A DNA stretch of 63,206 nt from Microtetraspora glauca (lineage in GTDB: Bacteria > Actinomycetota > Actinomycetes > Streptosporangiales > Streptosporangiaceae): NCBI GenBank assembly GCA_001570385.1, contig BBYL01000044.1, positions 1 to 63,206 on the forward strand. Direction: 5' to 3'. Below, piece after piece: positions 8,464 through 17,306 of this stretch. Numbering within the stretch: the stretch's first letter is position 1; the number at the start of each line of letters is the position of its first letter. Below the pieces are notes generated by a model. The model was not told the origin of the DNA and did no database searches. It was given only the letters and a program-made list of their open reading frames with translations. Both the position numbers and the translations under genes were made by a program.

Positions 8464-10584
8464 TCAACCGGCCGTCTCGACGCGGGCGTCGACCGCGACC
8501 ATGCCGCCGTCCAAACCGAGGAGCACCGGATTGACGTCGAAGCTCGCGATCTCGGGATGCGCCGCGAACCAGGCGGACACCTGAACCACCAGCGAGCACA
8601 GCTGATCGACCCGCGCGCTTCCGTCGCCGAGCATCCGGCCGAAGTTCGTGGCCAGCAGGGCACGCCGTGCCTCGGCGGCGTCAGCCGGACAGCGAACATG
8701 CGCGACGTCGCGGTAAGCCTCAGCGTAGCCACCGCCCAGGCCGGTGACGACAATGGGGCCGAACTCGGGATCACGGTGCCCGCCGATCAGGGCCATCGCC
8801 ACGCTCGGGGTGTAGGTCTCGACGACCAGCAGGGCGGCCGGGAACCGTGTCAGCATGTCGGCCGCCGCGGCTCGCACCGAGGCGGCATCGGTGAGGTACA
8901 GGTGTACCGCGCCGGCGGCGGCCTTGTGCACGACAAGGTTCGAGGACACCTTCACAGTCACCGGAAAGCCGAGCCGCTCGGCTGCCCCGGCAGCGCCTTC
9001 GGGGTCGCTCGCCGTCGCCGCGATGTTGAACGGGACGCCCGCCGAGCGGAGGGCCGAGCGAGAGGACCAGTAATCCAGCACAAGCGTCGGACGATCGTCC
9101 GCTGACGAGGATGCGGCATGCCATACCGGCGGCCGCGCCGCCCATCGACGCGCCTGAGCGTGAAAGCTCGCGTACCGCCCCATCGCCCGGACCGCCCGGT
9201 GTGATCCGTCGAACAGTGGCAAGCCGGTGTCGAGGACAAGCGCCCGGGCTTGCGCCGTCACCTCACCCGCCGCCCATAGTGAGATAGCGGTTGGCCGGTC
9301 CGGACGAGCGGCGGCCTCGTCGACGGCCGGGCCGAGGATCCATTTCGCGAAGTGCCCCGACCAGACCGGCGCGGCGATCAGGAACATATCGAAGGCCGGG
9401 TCATCGAGTAGCACCCGGGTGGCGGGACCGATGAGCTCCGGCTTGTCGACGACCTCACCGGTGTAGTCGAATGGGTTGCCGGGGGTGGCCAGTTGGAATG
9501 TCGCGTCGAGGGCTTCGCACGTCTCGCGGCTCGGTGAGGGGCAGTCGAGCCCGGCGATGTCCGCGGCATCGACGGCAAGTACGCCGTCGCCGCCGGAGTA
9601 CGTCGCTATGCCGAGCCGCCAGGGCCGCTCGGGTGGCCGGGCCGGGGTGTTCCACCGCTCGAACAACTGGCCGGTTTCCCAGAGCTCGTCGAGCTCGTCG
9701 ACGACGATGACGCCGTTCTCGCGCATCAGCGACAGTTGCACATCGGACGCACCCGCCAGAGCACCCGAGTGCGTCTGCGCCGCGGCGGTTCCCAGTGTGG
9801 AGTGCCCGGGCTTGAACAGGATGATCGGCTTGCCGACGCGGGCGGCCCACCGTGCGGTGGTCAGGAACTTCTCGGCGTCCTTGAGCCCTTCGGCGATGGT
9901 GAGTATCGCGTGGGTGCGCTCGTCCGCCAGGTAATAGTCGACGAAGTCCCACAGATCGAGGTCCCACTGGCTGCCGGTAGCGACGGCGTAGCTCACCCCA
10001 TGGCCGTACGCGAGGACGCGGTTCAGCAGCGTGTTGCACAGAGCTCCGCTCTGCGTCAAGATCGCCATCCCACCGCGCCGAAGCGACTCTGGGTGATTGA
10101 GTCCCGCTCGCGGCACGTAGTCGTCGGCCACGTTCAGCAAGCCTGCGGTGTTCGGTCCGACCAGCCGGATACCCGTGGTGGCCACCGTGGCGCGGATCTC
10201 GGTCTCGAGCTGAGCGCCTTCCGTGCCCAGCTCCGCGAAACCGCCGGCGATGACAGTGGCGCTCCGCACCCCGGCAGCGGCGCATTCGGCGAGCGCCGTC
10301 GGCACCCGACGTGCCCCGACGACGATGACGGCCGTGTCCGGCGTCTCCGGCAGGCTCGCGACGTCGGGCCGGCACATTACCCCGTCAATGTCGTCGTAGT
10401 GCGGATTCACCGCGTAAACGGAACCCCGGTAGCCGTGTCGGCTGAGGTTTCGCAACGGCGCGGAGGTGAATCCCCGGCCCTTCGGGGAGGCTCCGACGAC
10501 CACCACCGACTTCGGTTTGAGCAAGGAGTCGATGGCCGACTGCGTCGGCTCCGACCGTACGGTCACCGCTACCACTCTCCTCAT
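8464..10584 (-). CDS. NDP-forming acyl-CoA synthetase (CoA-binding + ATP-grasp)
   Basis: 706 residues. The N-terminus is a CoA-binding Rossmann domain (SVVVVGASPKGRG, 26-38), then two succinyl-CoA-synthetase-like flavodoxin domains with the phosphorylated histidine H272 in THSGALAGAS, and a C-terminal ATP-grasp from about 490 (GFPVTVKVSSNLVVHKAAAG). Such fused alpha-beta enzymes interconvert acyl-CoA + NDP + Pi with acid + CoA + NTP. Together with the oxoacid:ferredoxin oxidoreductase at 18855-22376 this could recover energy from an acyl-CoA. Operon with the cupins upstream (62-bp gap) and the ThDP enzyme downstream. Confidence 0.9.
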   Translation of the reverse strand: MRRVVAVTVRSEPTQSAIDSLLKPKSVVVVGASPKGRGFTSAPLRNLSRHGYRGSVYAVNPHYDDIDGVMCRPDVASLPETPDTAVIVVGARRVPTALAECAAAGVRSATVIAGGFAELGTEGAQLETEIRATVATTGIRLVGPNTAGLLNVADDYVPRAGLNHPESLRRGGMAILTQSGALCNTLLNRVLAYGHGVSYAVATGSQWDLDLWDFVDYYLADERTHAILTIAEGLKDAEKFLTTARWAARVGKPIILFKPGHSTLGTAAAQTHSGALAGASDVQLSLMRENGVIVVDELDELWETGQLFERWNTPARPPERPWRLGIATYSGGDGVLAVDAADIAGLDCPSPSRETCEALDATFQLATPGNPFDYTGEVVDKPELIGPATRVLLDDPAFDMFLIAAPVWSGHFAKWILGPAVDEAAARPDRPTAISLWAAGEVTAQARALVLDTGLPLFDGSHRAVRAMGRYASFHAQARRWAARPPVWHAASSSADDRPTLVLDYWSSRSALRSAGVPFNIAATASDPEGAAGAAERLGFPVTVKVSSNLVVHKAAAGAVHLYLTDAASVRAAAADMLTRFPAALLVVETYTPSVAMALIGGHRDPEFGPIVVTGLGGGYAEAYRDVAHVRCPADAAEARRALLATNFGRMLGDGSARVDQLCSLVVQVSAWFAAHPEIASFDVNPVLLGLDGGMVAVDARVETAG

Positions 10585-10646
10585 GCTGCGTTGCCAACAC
10601 GTTCCCAGCTTCGGGGTGAAGGACCAGGCCCACCGCGACGCCCGCG

Positions 10647-11543
10647 TCAGTCCAGCCGGGGGAACTCCACGACGTACATCTCGAGACCGTGCACGGCCGA
10701 GGCGATGTCGACCGTCTCGTCACGGGGGCTGTAGACGAAGGTGAGCTCCGGATACGTCGTGCCCTCGATACTGAGCCCGGCGGTCCGGCTCCAGGCGACC
10801 TGGGCACGGTCCGGTTTGAAGGTGTACGTGCCTGTTTCGGTCAGCCGCAGCATCGACAGCCGGATATCGGCGTTCGGGCCCGCGTGGTCGAAGAAGTTCC
10901 CCAGCTTCCTCATCTCCACCCCGGGCGCGGCATAGAAGTACTCGAACGCTTCGGGATGGATGAGGATCGGGGTTTCGTACCCCTCGGCTGGGGTGGTCCA
11001 CTTCTGGCCCGTCCGCGCCTCGTACTGTGCCTCGAACAGCGCCTGGACGGCGTCGCGTTCGGACCGCTCACCCGTCTCGGGATCGACCTCGATGTAGACG
11101 CCCTTTTCGAAGTGTCCGCGGGCTTCGAGATTGGCCATGGCCTGATCCCGGTACCTGGCCCACGCCTCGCCGGACTGCTGTTCCCCGTTGAAACCCAACT
11201 GGAGCGCGACGCTGATTCCGGTGTCCTTGTGCTGCGGCCCGTACCACGTTCCCCGCGGGAAGTACGCGAGGTCACCCTGCGGGATGTACCGGCCGGGCGC
11301 GTAGTTGAGGTCGCCCGACTCGGCCCAGCGCAGTTGCTGAAAAGCGTGGTGGTGACGTGGAGTGTCGTAAGCCTCCGCACCGGACTGGAACTGGCTGCGC
11401 AGAAAGCGGAAGTTCAGTCCGTCCGGCGCGTCGTCACCAAGCAGGTGCTGAACGATGGTGCCGCCGGGCCTGACCGAGCCGACTTCGTTCTGCTTCGGCT
11501 TCTGCTTGTAGGCTGGAACTTCAACTGCGACGACGATGTCCAT
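10647..11543 (-). CDS. Cupin-domain protein A (paralogue of 11613-12497)
   Basis: 298 residues from MDIVVAVEVPAYK. This start is preferred to the ATG 21 bases upstream because GGGAGAGAGG lies about 9 bases before it and because it aligns with the start of the neighbouring paralogue. A cupin motif PRHHHAFQQ is at 62-70, followed by GDLAYFPRGTWYGPQ; a second barrel half lies near the C-terminus (TYPELTFVYSPRDE). The cluster of histidines suggests a metal-dependent dioxygenase, isomerase or decarboxylase. About half the residues match the neighbouring cupin, indicating tandem duplication. Confidence 0.85.
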   Translation of the reverse strand: MDIVVAVEVPAYKQKPKQNEVGSVRPGGTIVQHLLGDDAPDGLNFRFLRSQFQSGAEAYDTPRHHHAFQQLRWAESGDLNYAPGRYIPQGDLAYFPRGTWYGPQHKDTGISVALQLGFNGEQQSGEAWARYRDQAMANLEARGHFEKGVYIEVDPETGERSERDAVQALFEAQYEARTGQKWTTPAEGYETPILIHPEAFEYFYAAPGVEMRKLGNFFDHAGPNADIRLSMLRLTETGTYTFKPDRAQVAWSRTAGLSIEGTTYPELTFVYSPRDETVDIASAVHGLEMYVVEFPRLD

Positions 11544-11612
11544 TGGCGGGCGCCTCTCTCCCATTTCAGCTTTTCAATACATGGACAGCTAGTTGCGGCT
11601 TTCCATCGCGGG

Positions 11613-12497
11613 TCAGTCCAGACGCGGGAACCGCACGGCATACAGCTCAACGGTTGCCGAGCTGGTGAGCTCGGTCTCTTCGTCACGCGGGCTGTAGACG
11701 TAGGTGTTCTCCGGGTAGGTCGTGCCGTCGACACACAGGCCTGGCGATGGGGTCCAGACGACTTGAGCCCGATCGGCGCCACAGCTGTACCGGCCGCCGG
11801 ACAGGCGCACCAGCGAGAAGCCGACGTCCGCGTTCCAACCGGAGTGGTCGAAGAAGTTGCCGAGATGCTTGATCTCGACGCCGTCGTCAACCTGGTAGTA
11901 CTCGAACGCGCGGGGGTGCATCAGGATGGGGGCGTCGTAGCCCTCGGCCGGCACCGTGAACTTCTGCCCGGTGTGCATCTCGTACTGCTCGGCGTAGAGG
12001 GCATCCACACTGTCGCGCTCCCGGGGCTGCCCGGTGGCCGGATCGACGTTGAAGTAGCGGCCGCCCTCGAACCGCCCGTTGCTCCTGAGCCTCTCCAACG
12101 CGGCTGCCTGGTAGCGATCCCAGAACGCGCTGCCGTGTTGCTTCTCACCATTGAAGCCGAACTGGAAGGTGACGCTGACTCCCTCGTCCCGCACCTGCGG
12201 CCCATACCAGGCGCCGCGGGGGAAGTAACCGATGTCGCCTTCGAGGATGTACTGATCGGGCGCGTAGTTCACCCGGCCGGACTCCGACCACCTGATCTGC
12301 TGGAAGGCGTGATGGTGACGCGGCGTAGTGCTCGCGTCGTCACCTGACAGCCACTGGGTGCGGTTCACGGTGAAGGTCAGACCGTCCAGCGCGTCGTCGG
12401 CGAGCAGCGACTGGCGGATGGTCTTGGCCTCCCGCAGTGCCACGCCGGCTTCGTTTCGCCGGTCGGGCTCGACCTCAGAGACGACCACAACCCGCAT
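11613..12497 (-). CDS. Cupin-domain protein B (paralogue of 10647-11543)
   Basis: 294 residues from MRVVVVSEVEPDR, first gene of the minus-strand catabolic operon. The cupin motif PRHHHAFQQIRWSESG starts at residue 59 and is followed by GDIGYFPRGAWYGPQ; the C-terminal half repeats the layout (TTYPENTYVYSPRDEE). It retains all histidines seen in the paralogue, so both may be active, possibly as subunits of one bicupin oligomer or with different substrates. The start lies about 37 bases from an ATAGCTAT operator-like site. Confidence 0.85.
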   Translation of the reverse strand: MRVVVVSEVEPDRRNEAGVALREAKTIRQSLLADDALDGLTFTVNRTQWLSGDDASTTPRHHHAFQQIRWSESGRVNYAPDQYILEGDIGYFPRGAWYGPQVRDEGVSVTFQFGFNGEKQHGSAFWDRYQAAALERLRSNGRFEGGRYFNVDPATGQPRERDSVDALYAEQYEMHTGQKFTVPAEGYDAPILMHPRAFEYYQVDDGVEIKHLGNFFDHSGWNADVGFSLVRLSGGRYSCGADRAQVVWTPSPGLCVDGTTYPENTYVYSPRDEETELTSSATVELYAVRFPRLD

Positions 12498-12533
12498 CGG
12501 ACCCTCCGTTGCTCAAGAAAGTATCTCTTATAT

Positions 12534-12541
12534 ATAGCTAT
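12534..12541. promoter_or_regulatory. ATAGCTAT palindrome (operator candidate, site A)
   Basis: Perfect 8-bp palindrome ATAGCTAT within an unusually A/T-rich stretch (TTATATATAGCTATCATG) in the 118-bp divergent region between the cupin operon and the MarR gene. The same 8-mer recurs in the promoter regions at 14705 and 22444, and one-mismatch versions occur at 12599, 14692 and 24152. Best explained as the binding site of a regulator encoded in the island. Confidence 0.6.
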
Positions 12542-12599
12542 CATGCAGAGCTAAAGCCGTGTCAAGGGTCTTACGCCCGCAGGTTTACGTGCCGCTGCG

Positions 12600-12615
12600 T
12601 AGCTATGCTGTATAG
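12600..12615 (+). promoter_or_regulatory. Possible leaderless marR promoter overlapping a TAGCTAT half-site
   Basis: TAGCTATGCTGTATAG immediately precedes the GTG start of the MarR gene. TATGCT (12604-12609) fits a -10 hexamer with a 6-base spacer to the GTG, there is no Shine-Dalgarno sequence, and the G/TAGCTAT half-site overlaps the -10. This suggests a leaderless, autorepressed transcript. The -35 region is not obvious. Confidence 0.4.
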
Positions 12616-13098
12616 GTGTCTGATGACGAGATCGATCGATTCCGTAACCAGCTCAAGGCACTACACCGCCGGATGCGCCGTGAGCAGACGGCGGTCGAGG
12701 GGCTGTCCGCCAGCGCACTGGAGGTGCTCATCGCGGTGGGCGCCGCCAATGAGCCCATTCGACCTGGCCGGCTCGCCTCCGACCTGCATATGACGAGCCC
12801 GAACGTGGCGGCGGCCCTGCGTTCACTCGAGTCGCTGGGCTTGGTCAGCCGGCGTCCGGATCTACATGACGGCCGGAAGGCGTTCGTCGAGCTGACCTCG
12901 GCGGGCAAGGAAATCACCGCCGAGGCCCGGCACAACTGGCGGGCCTGGCTGCAGGACACGATCGACGCAGCGCTGACCGACAGTGAACGACGCCTGCTGT
13001 TCAAGGCCGGCGACCTCATGCAACGGCTGGCCGACTATGATCCCACCGTCCGCCCCGCCACGGTACGGCTACCGGCGAGAACCCGTTCGTCATCCTGA
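12616..13098 (+). CDS. MarR-family transcriptional regulator
   Basis: 160 residues starting at GTG 12616. The winged HTH lies around 50-110: RPGRLASDLHMTSPNVAAAL is the recognition region, then SLGLVSRRPDLHDGRKAFVELTSAG is the beta-wing with the D-x-R-D/G motif of MarR proteins. Divergent from the cupin/acyl-CoA synthetase operon and convergent with the aldehyde dehydrogenase gene (stops overlap by 9 bases). MarR proteins bind palindromes at promoters and are released by aromatic or acyl-CoA ligands, so it is the leading candidate to bind the ATAGCTAT sites. Confidence 0.9.
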   Translation: MSDDEIDRFRNQLKALHRRMRREQTAVEGLSASALEVLIAVGAANEPIRPGRLASDLHMTSPNVAAALRSLESLGLVSRRPDLHDGRKAFVELTSAGKEITAEARHNWRAWLQDTIDAALTDSERRLLFKAGDLMQRLADYDPTVRPATVRLPARTRSSS

Positions 13099-14556
13099 CC
13101 CGACGCCGCGCAGCGCGTCGGGTAGCAGCTCGTCCGGGAAGTCCTGGTAGGCCACCGGTCGCAGGAAGCGGTAGATCGCGGCTGTCCCCACGGAGGTGTG
13201 CCGGGCCGAACTGCTCGCGGGATACGGTCCACCGTGGTGCATGGCCGGGTCGACGGCGACGCCGGTCGGAACGCCGGCGTACACCAACCGCCCGGCCCGG
13301 TGCGTCAACAACCACACCGCGGTCAAGACCCACTCGTCGGCCGGGTCCCCATGCACCGTGCCGGTCAGATTGCCACCCACGGTCGCCAGGGCCGCCCGCA
13401 GGTCGGCGACATCACGCACCGAGATCACTACAGCAGCCGGCCCGAACAGCTCCTCGCGTAGGCCGGGCGCGCCGATGAACGTTCCCGTGTCGGCCGACAC
13501 CACGGCCGGTGCCGCGCCGAACCCGCTCGCCGGAGCCGCACCTCGCCAGACCTGTACGCCGGGCACCGCGGTGGCCGCGTCGACCGCCCGCGTGAACTGC
13601 TCGCGGATCTTCTCGGTCAGCAGATGCACCGGCGACGTCCGCGCCAGGCAGTCCACCAGCTCCGCCACGAACCGGTCGGACAGGGTCGCGGGCACGAAGA
13701 TCAGGCCCGGCTTGGTGCAGAACTGTCCGCCCCCGAGCGACACCGAGCCGGCCAGCATGCGAGCCTCAGCGGCGACATCGGCCAGGGCTGAGGGCGCGAC
13801 CACCACAGGATTGAGGCTGCCCTGTTCGGCATAGACCGGAATCGGCACGCGACGCCGCGCGGCGAGATCGCTGATCGCACGGCCGCCCGCCGTGGAGCCG
13901 GTGAAGCCCACGGCGGCGACGTCGGGATGCGTCACCAGGGCCTGGCCGGTGTCGGCTCCTCCGTGAAGCACCTGCACCGCCCGTTGGGGAAGACCGGCAG
14001 CCGGCAACGCACGATCGAGTATCTCGGCGACGCGGCGCGACGTCTGGGGATGACCGTAATGCGCCTTGACGATCACCGGGCACCCCGCCGCCAGCGCCGA
14101 AGCCGTGTCTCCTCCCGCGACGCTGAACGCGAATGGAAAGTTCGAGGCGGCGAACACGGCCACCACGCCGACCGGCACGTTGACGCGGCGCAGGTCGCGA
14201 GCCGGCGCCCCGGCGGACAGCCGGGTGGCGACCACATCGAGATGCTCGCCGGTCCGCAGCATGACGGCGAAGGAACGCAGCTGACCGGTGGTGCGCGCCA
14301 CCTCGCCGATCAGCCGCGGCAGACCCAGCGCCGTTTCGCCGTCGGCCAGGGCCGCCAGCGCGTCCGACCCCGCATCGAGAGCATCGGCGGCGGCGAGTAG
14401 CCCGTCCGCGATCGTCGCTGGAGCAAGCCCTGCCATCACCTCCGCCACCTCGACCGCGGCCGCTACGGCGGCGGCGACCTGGCTCGTGTCCGCATCGGGG
14501 AAGTCCGGACCGAATTCCGCACCGGTGCGCGGGTTGACCGACCTGGCCACCGTCAT
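13090..14556 (-). CDS. Aldehyde dehydrogenase, 2,5-dioxovalerate (KGSA) dehydrogenase-like
   Basis: 488 residues from MTVARSVNPRTG; a GTG at 14598 in the same frame would add 14 residues. Family features are the catalytic-asparagine region ASNFPFAFS (about 137-145), the general base Glu in YAEQGSLNPVVV (about E244) and the nucleophile Cys in GGGQFCTKPG (about C280). The E-x-GSLNP and GQFCTKPG forms are characteristic of alpha-ketoglutarate-semialdehyde/fatty aldehyde (AldH) dehydrogenases using NAD(P). It is a single-gene unit in the catabolic island; its promoter faces the ThDP/SDR/CitE operon and has an ATAGTTAC motif near the start. Confidence 0.88.
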   Translation of the reverse strand: MTVARSVNPRTGAEFGPDFPDADTSQVAAAVAAAVEVAEVMAGLAPATIADGLLAAADALDAGSDALAALADGETALGLPRLIGEVARTTGQLRSFAVMLRTGEHLDVVATRLSAGAPARDLRRVNVPVGVVAVFAASNFPFAFSVAGGDTASALAAGCPVIVKAHYGHPQTSRRVAEILDRALPAAGLPQRAVQVLHGGADTGQALVTHPDVAAVGFTGSTAGGRAISDLAARRRVPIPVYAEQGSLNPVVVAPSALADVAAEARMLAGSVSLGGGQFCTKPGLIFVPATLSDRFVAELVDCLARTSPVHLLTEKIREQFTRAVDAATAVPGVQVWRGAAPASGFGAAPAVVSADTGTFIGAPGLREELFGPAAVVISVRDVADLRAALATVGGNLTGTVHGDPADEWVLTAVWLLTHRAGRLVYAGVPTGVAVDPAMHHGGPYPASSSARHTSVGTAAIYRFLRPVAYQDFPDELLPDALRGVGSG

Positions 14557-14691
14557 CCCTTCTCGACAGACATCACACGTCCTGGATGTCTTGATCACAT
14601 AGTTACTTCTGGTAAGTCATAGGCCCGAGCAGGTCCTGCGCGGCGGGTACGCACCATTGACCGCACTGGCACACCGGCATAGCATCACGCA

Positions 14692-14712
14692 ATAGCTGTT
14701 TAACATAGCTAT
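14692..14712. promoter_or_regulatory. Paired ATAGCTGT/ATAGCTAT sites (operator candidate, site C)
   Basis: ATAGCTGT at 14692-14699 and a perfect ATAGCTAT at 14705-14712 are 13 bp apart in the divergent region between the aldehyde dehydrogenase and the second ThDP gene. They are flanked by TTTAA and TTAAA that form a wider dyad. Together with the sites at 12534 and 22444 they define a shared cis-element of the island. Confidence 0.6.
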
Positions 14713-14784
14713 ATCATTAAACAACTGCGGCTCTGCCGCGTGCGCTCGGCAGTCATCTGGCCGAGCCCGACCGAAGGCTGCCAA

Positions 14785-16488
14785 GTGATCCGACCCGGAG
14801 ACCAAGAGTGTTCGGCCACCCCCCGCAGCGGAGGCGCCCTGCTGGTCGACTGCCTGCTCGCGCACGGCATACCGCTGTGGACCTGTGTGCCGGGGGAGAG
14901 TTTCCTCCCGGTGCTCGACGCGCTGTACGAACGTCAGTCCGACCCAGGCGTTCGCCTCATCACCGCCCGGCATGAGGCGGCCGCGGCGAACATGGCCGAG
15001 GCGGCTGGCAAGCTCACCGGAACCGCCGCCGTGTGTCTGGTGACTCGCGGCCCGGGTGCCACCCACGCCGGCATCGCCGTGCACACCGCCTACCAGGACG
15101 GCACGCCACTGATCCTCATCGTCGGCCAGGTGGCCCGTGCCCACCTCGGGCGCCAGGCGTTCCAGGAGATGGACTTCAGCCAGGTGTTCGGAAGTTCGGC
15201 GAAGTCGGTGGTGACGGTGATGGATGCCGACCGGATTCCGGAACACGTTGCGCACGCCGTACACACCGCCCACTCCGGGAGGCCCGGCCCGGTGGTACTC
15301 GTCGTTCCCGAGGACGTGCAGTCCGAGCTGACGACCGCGGCGATCCAGGTCGCACCCCGGGTCGCGGTTCCCGCGATCAACGACAGCGATCGTGCGCGGC
15401 TCCTCACGGAGCTCAACCAGGCACAGCGGCCGATCTTGATCGTCGGCGGGCCGGGGTGGAATCAGACGATCGGCGACAAGGTCATCTCCTTCGCCGAGCG
15501 CAACAGTTTCCCGGTGGTCACCGCCTTCCGCTGGCAGGACTCGGTCGACAACAGGAGCCCGGCCTACGCCGGATATCTCGGTCTCGGCTGTAGCCCGCGC
15601 CTGCGCCGCCACCTCGCGCAGGCGGACCTCGTGGTCGCCTTCGGACCCCGGTTGGATGACCCGACCACCGACGGCTATCAGATGACGGAGGACGCCGCCC
15701 GGCTCATGCTGATTTCCCAGGATGTGAGCGAGCTGTGCCGAGACCGCGTGCCCGACGTCGGCATCCACTGTGACCTCGCTTCTGCCGCCGCCGCACTCGG
15801 CGGCATTGAACTGGATGAACGGCCAAGTCGCCGCGAGTGGTTGTGGACCCTGCGGGCAGAGCAGGATGAATTCCGCACATGCCCGGCCGGTGTGTGGTCG
15901 GCCCACGACGCCGCCGATTTCGCCGCGGTCGTGCGGCATGTACGCGCGGTTCTGCCGGACGACGCCATTGTCACCAACGGCGCTGGCAACTACACCGTAT
16001 GGATCCAGCGATTCTTCGAGTTCCGGCAGGTCGGGACCCAGCTCGCGCCCCGCAACGGAGCGATGGGCTATGGCCTGCCGGCCGGCCTGGCGGCCGCCGC
16101 GCTCTATCCGGGGCGCACCGTGGTGGCGTTCGCCGGGGACGGGTGCCTGCTGATGAGCGGCAGCGACCTCGCCACCGCCGTCCAATACGGCCTACGTCTG
16201 GTGATCATTGTTGTGAACAACTCGATGTTCGGCACGATCCGCATGCATCAGGAGCGCGTGTACCCCGGACGGGTCATCGCCACCGAGTTGCGTAACCCCG
16301 ACTTCGTCGGCTACGCGAGATCCTTCGGCGCACTCGGGTCGCTCGTGGTCAAGACCGGCGACTTCCCGGGCGCGTTCGCCGAAGCCCTCGCCCACGACGG
16401 CCCTGCCCTGATCGAGATCAGGACCGACCCCGCCCAGATCACACCGGACCGCCGGCTCGACGACCCCGCCACGCGAAGTGACGCATGA
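14785..16488 (+). CDS. ThDP-dependent enzyme (acetolactate synthase-like large subunit)
   Basis: 567 residues from the GTG at 14785, chosen because GAAGG lies 7 bases upstream; the frame is open back to a GTG at 14740. Catalytic Glu is E64 (ITARHEAAAANM); the PP domain has FAGDGCLLMSGSDLATA followed by VVNNSMFG for Mg/ThDP binding. The order and length match ThDP enzymes such as acetolactate synthase or sulfoacetaldehyde acetyltransferase. First gene of an operon with SDR, CitE-like lyase and methyltransferase (4-base overlaps), so it presumably makes or cleaves a 2-hydroxyketone or acyl intermediate that the SDR acts on. Confidence 0.87.
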   Translation: MIRPGDQECSATPRSGGALLVDCLLAHGIPLWTCVPGESFLPVLDALYERQSDPGVRLITARHEAAAANMAEAAGKLTGTAAVCLVTRGPGATHAGIAVHTAYQDGTPLILIVGQVARAHLGRQAFQEMDFSQVFGSSAKSVVTVMDADRIPEHVAHAVHTAHSGRPGPVVLVVPEDVQSELTTAAIQVAPRVAVPAINDSDRARLLTELNQAQRPILIVGGPGWNQTIGDKVISFAERNSFPVVTAFRWQDSVDNRSPAYAGYLGLGCSPRLRRHLAQADLVVAFGPRLDDPTTDGYQMTEDAARLMLISQDVSELCRDRVPDVGIHCDLASAAAALGGIELDERPSRREWLWTLRAEQDEFRTCPAGVWSAHDAADFAAVVRHVRAVLPDDAIVTNGAGNYTVWIQRFFEFRQVGTQLAPRNGAMGYGLPAGLAAAALYPGRTVVAFAGDGCLLMSGSDLATAVQYGLRLVIIVVNNSMFGTIRMHQERVYPGRVIATELRNPDFVGYARSFGALGSLVVKTGDFPGAFAEALAHDGPALIEIRTDPAQITPDRRLDDPATRSDA

Positions 16489-17306
16489 CCGGCTCGTTGC
16501 GTGACCGGTTCGGTGTCGTCACCGGAGCCGGTAGTGGGATCGGCCGCGAAACAGCCCGCCTGCTCGGCGCCGAGGGCATGCGCCTGGCGCTGCTCGACAT
16601 CGACGGTGACCGCCTGGACGAGACGGTCGCCCTGCTGCCCGAGGGCACCAGGGTGCGCGCCCTGCGGACCGACGTGCGCGATCAGCAGTCCGTGACGGCG
16701 GCGGCCCACGATGCCGTCGGCTTCGGCGGCACCCCCAGCCTGCTCGTCAACAGCGCGGGCATCCTGGGTCCACACGACAGCAAGGTGTGGGAGCTGTCCG
16801 TGGCGGACTGGCAGGCGGTGCTCGCGGTCAATCTCTTCGGCACGGTCAACACCGTTCGCGCGTTCCTGCCCGGCATGCGCGCCGCCAGCCGGTCCGGGCA
16901 TATCGTCATCATCGCGTCACTCGCGGGCCTGCTGCCGGAGGCCCGGGCCGCCGCGTACGGCGCCGCCAAGCACGCCCTGGTCGCCTATGCCGAGACGCTG
17001 GAGCATCAACTCGCCGAGGAGAACTCACCGATCGGCGTCTCCCTGGTCTGTCCGGGCGCGGTGGCAACCGACTTCAACCTGGCTCTGCGCACCTCCGCCG
17101 ACTTCAACGGCCGGTCCCGGCCGGATTTACTGGGCGCCGAGGCGGTGGCCCAGCGGATTATGGCGGCAATTCAGCGGCCGACGTTCTACGTCTTCACCCA
17201 CCCCGGCTCGCGTGAGCGGCTCGACCGCTACCACGGCCGGCTGATCGCCTCTCGCGACCAACCGGCGATCCCCGCCGAGCCCGACAGCGAAGGACAGCTC
17301 CTATGA
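16485..17306 (+). CDS. Short-chain dehydrogenase/reductase (SDR)
   Basis: 273 residues, classical SDR: TGAGSGIG (13-20) nucleotide-binding motif, D39 after the second beta strand favouring NAD(H), NSAG (89-92), S145, Y158 and K162 (YGAAK) catalytic residues. The start overlaps the preceding stop as ATGA and its own stop overlaps the next start, so it is translationally coupled on both sides. It probably oxidises or reduces a hydroxy/keto intermediate of the pathway; stereospecificity and substrate cannot be inferred. Confidence 0.9.
   Translation: MTGSLRDRFGVVTGAGSGIGRETARLLGAEGMRLALLDIDGDRLDETVALLPEGTRVRALRTDVRDQQSVTAAAHDAVGFGGTPSLLVNSAGILGPHDSKVWELSVADWQAVLAVNLFGTVNTVRAFLPGMRAASRSGHIVIIASLAGLLPEARAAAYGAAKHALVAYAETLEHQLAEENSPIGVSLVCPGAVATDFNLALRTSADFNGRSRPDLLGAEAVAQRIMAAIQRPTFYVFTHPGSRERLDRYHGRLIASRDQPAIPAEPDSEGQLL

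Noticed and set aside
14617..16185. 522-codon minus-strand frame over the second ThDP gene
   Set aside because: Shadow of the real gene, which has the ThDP motifs and a ribosome binding site on the plus strand.
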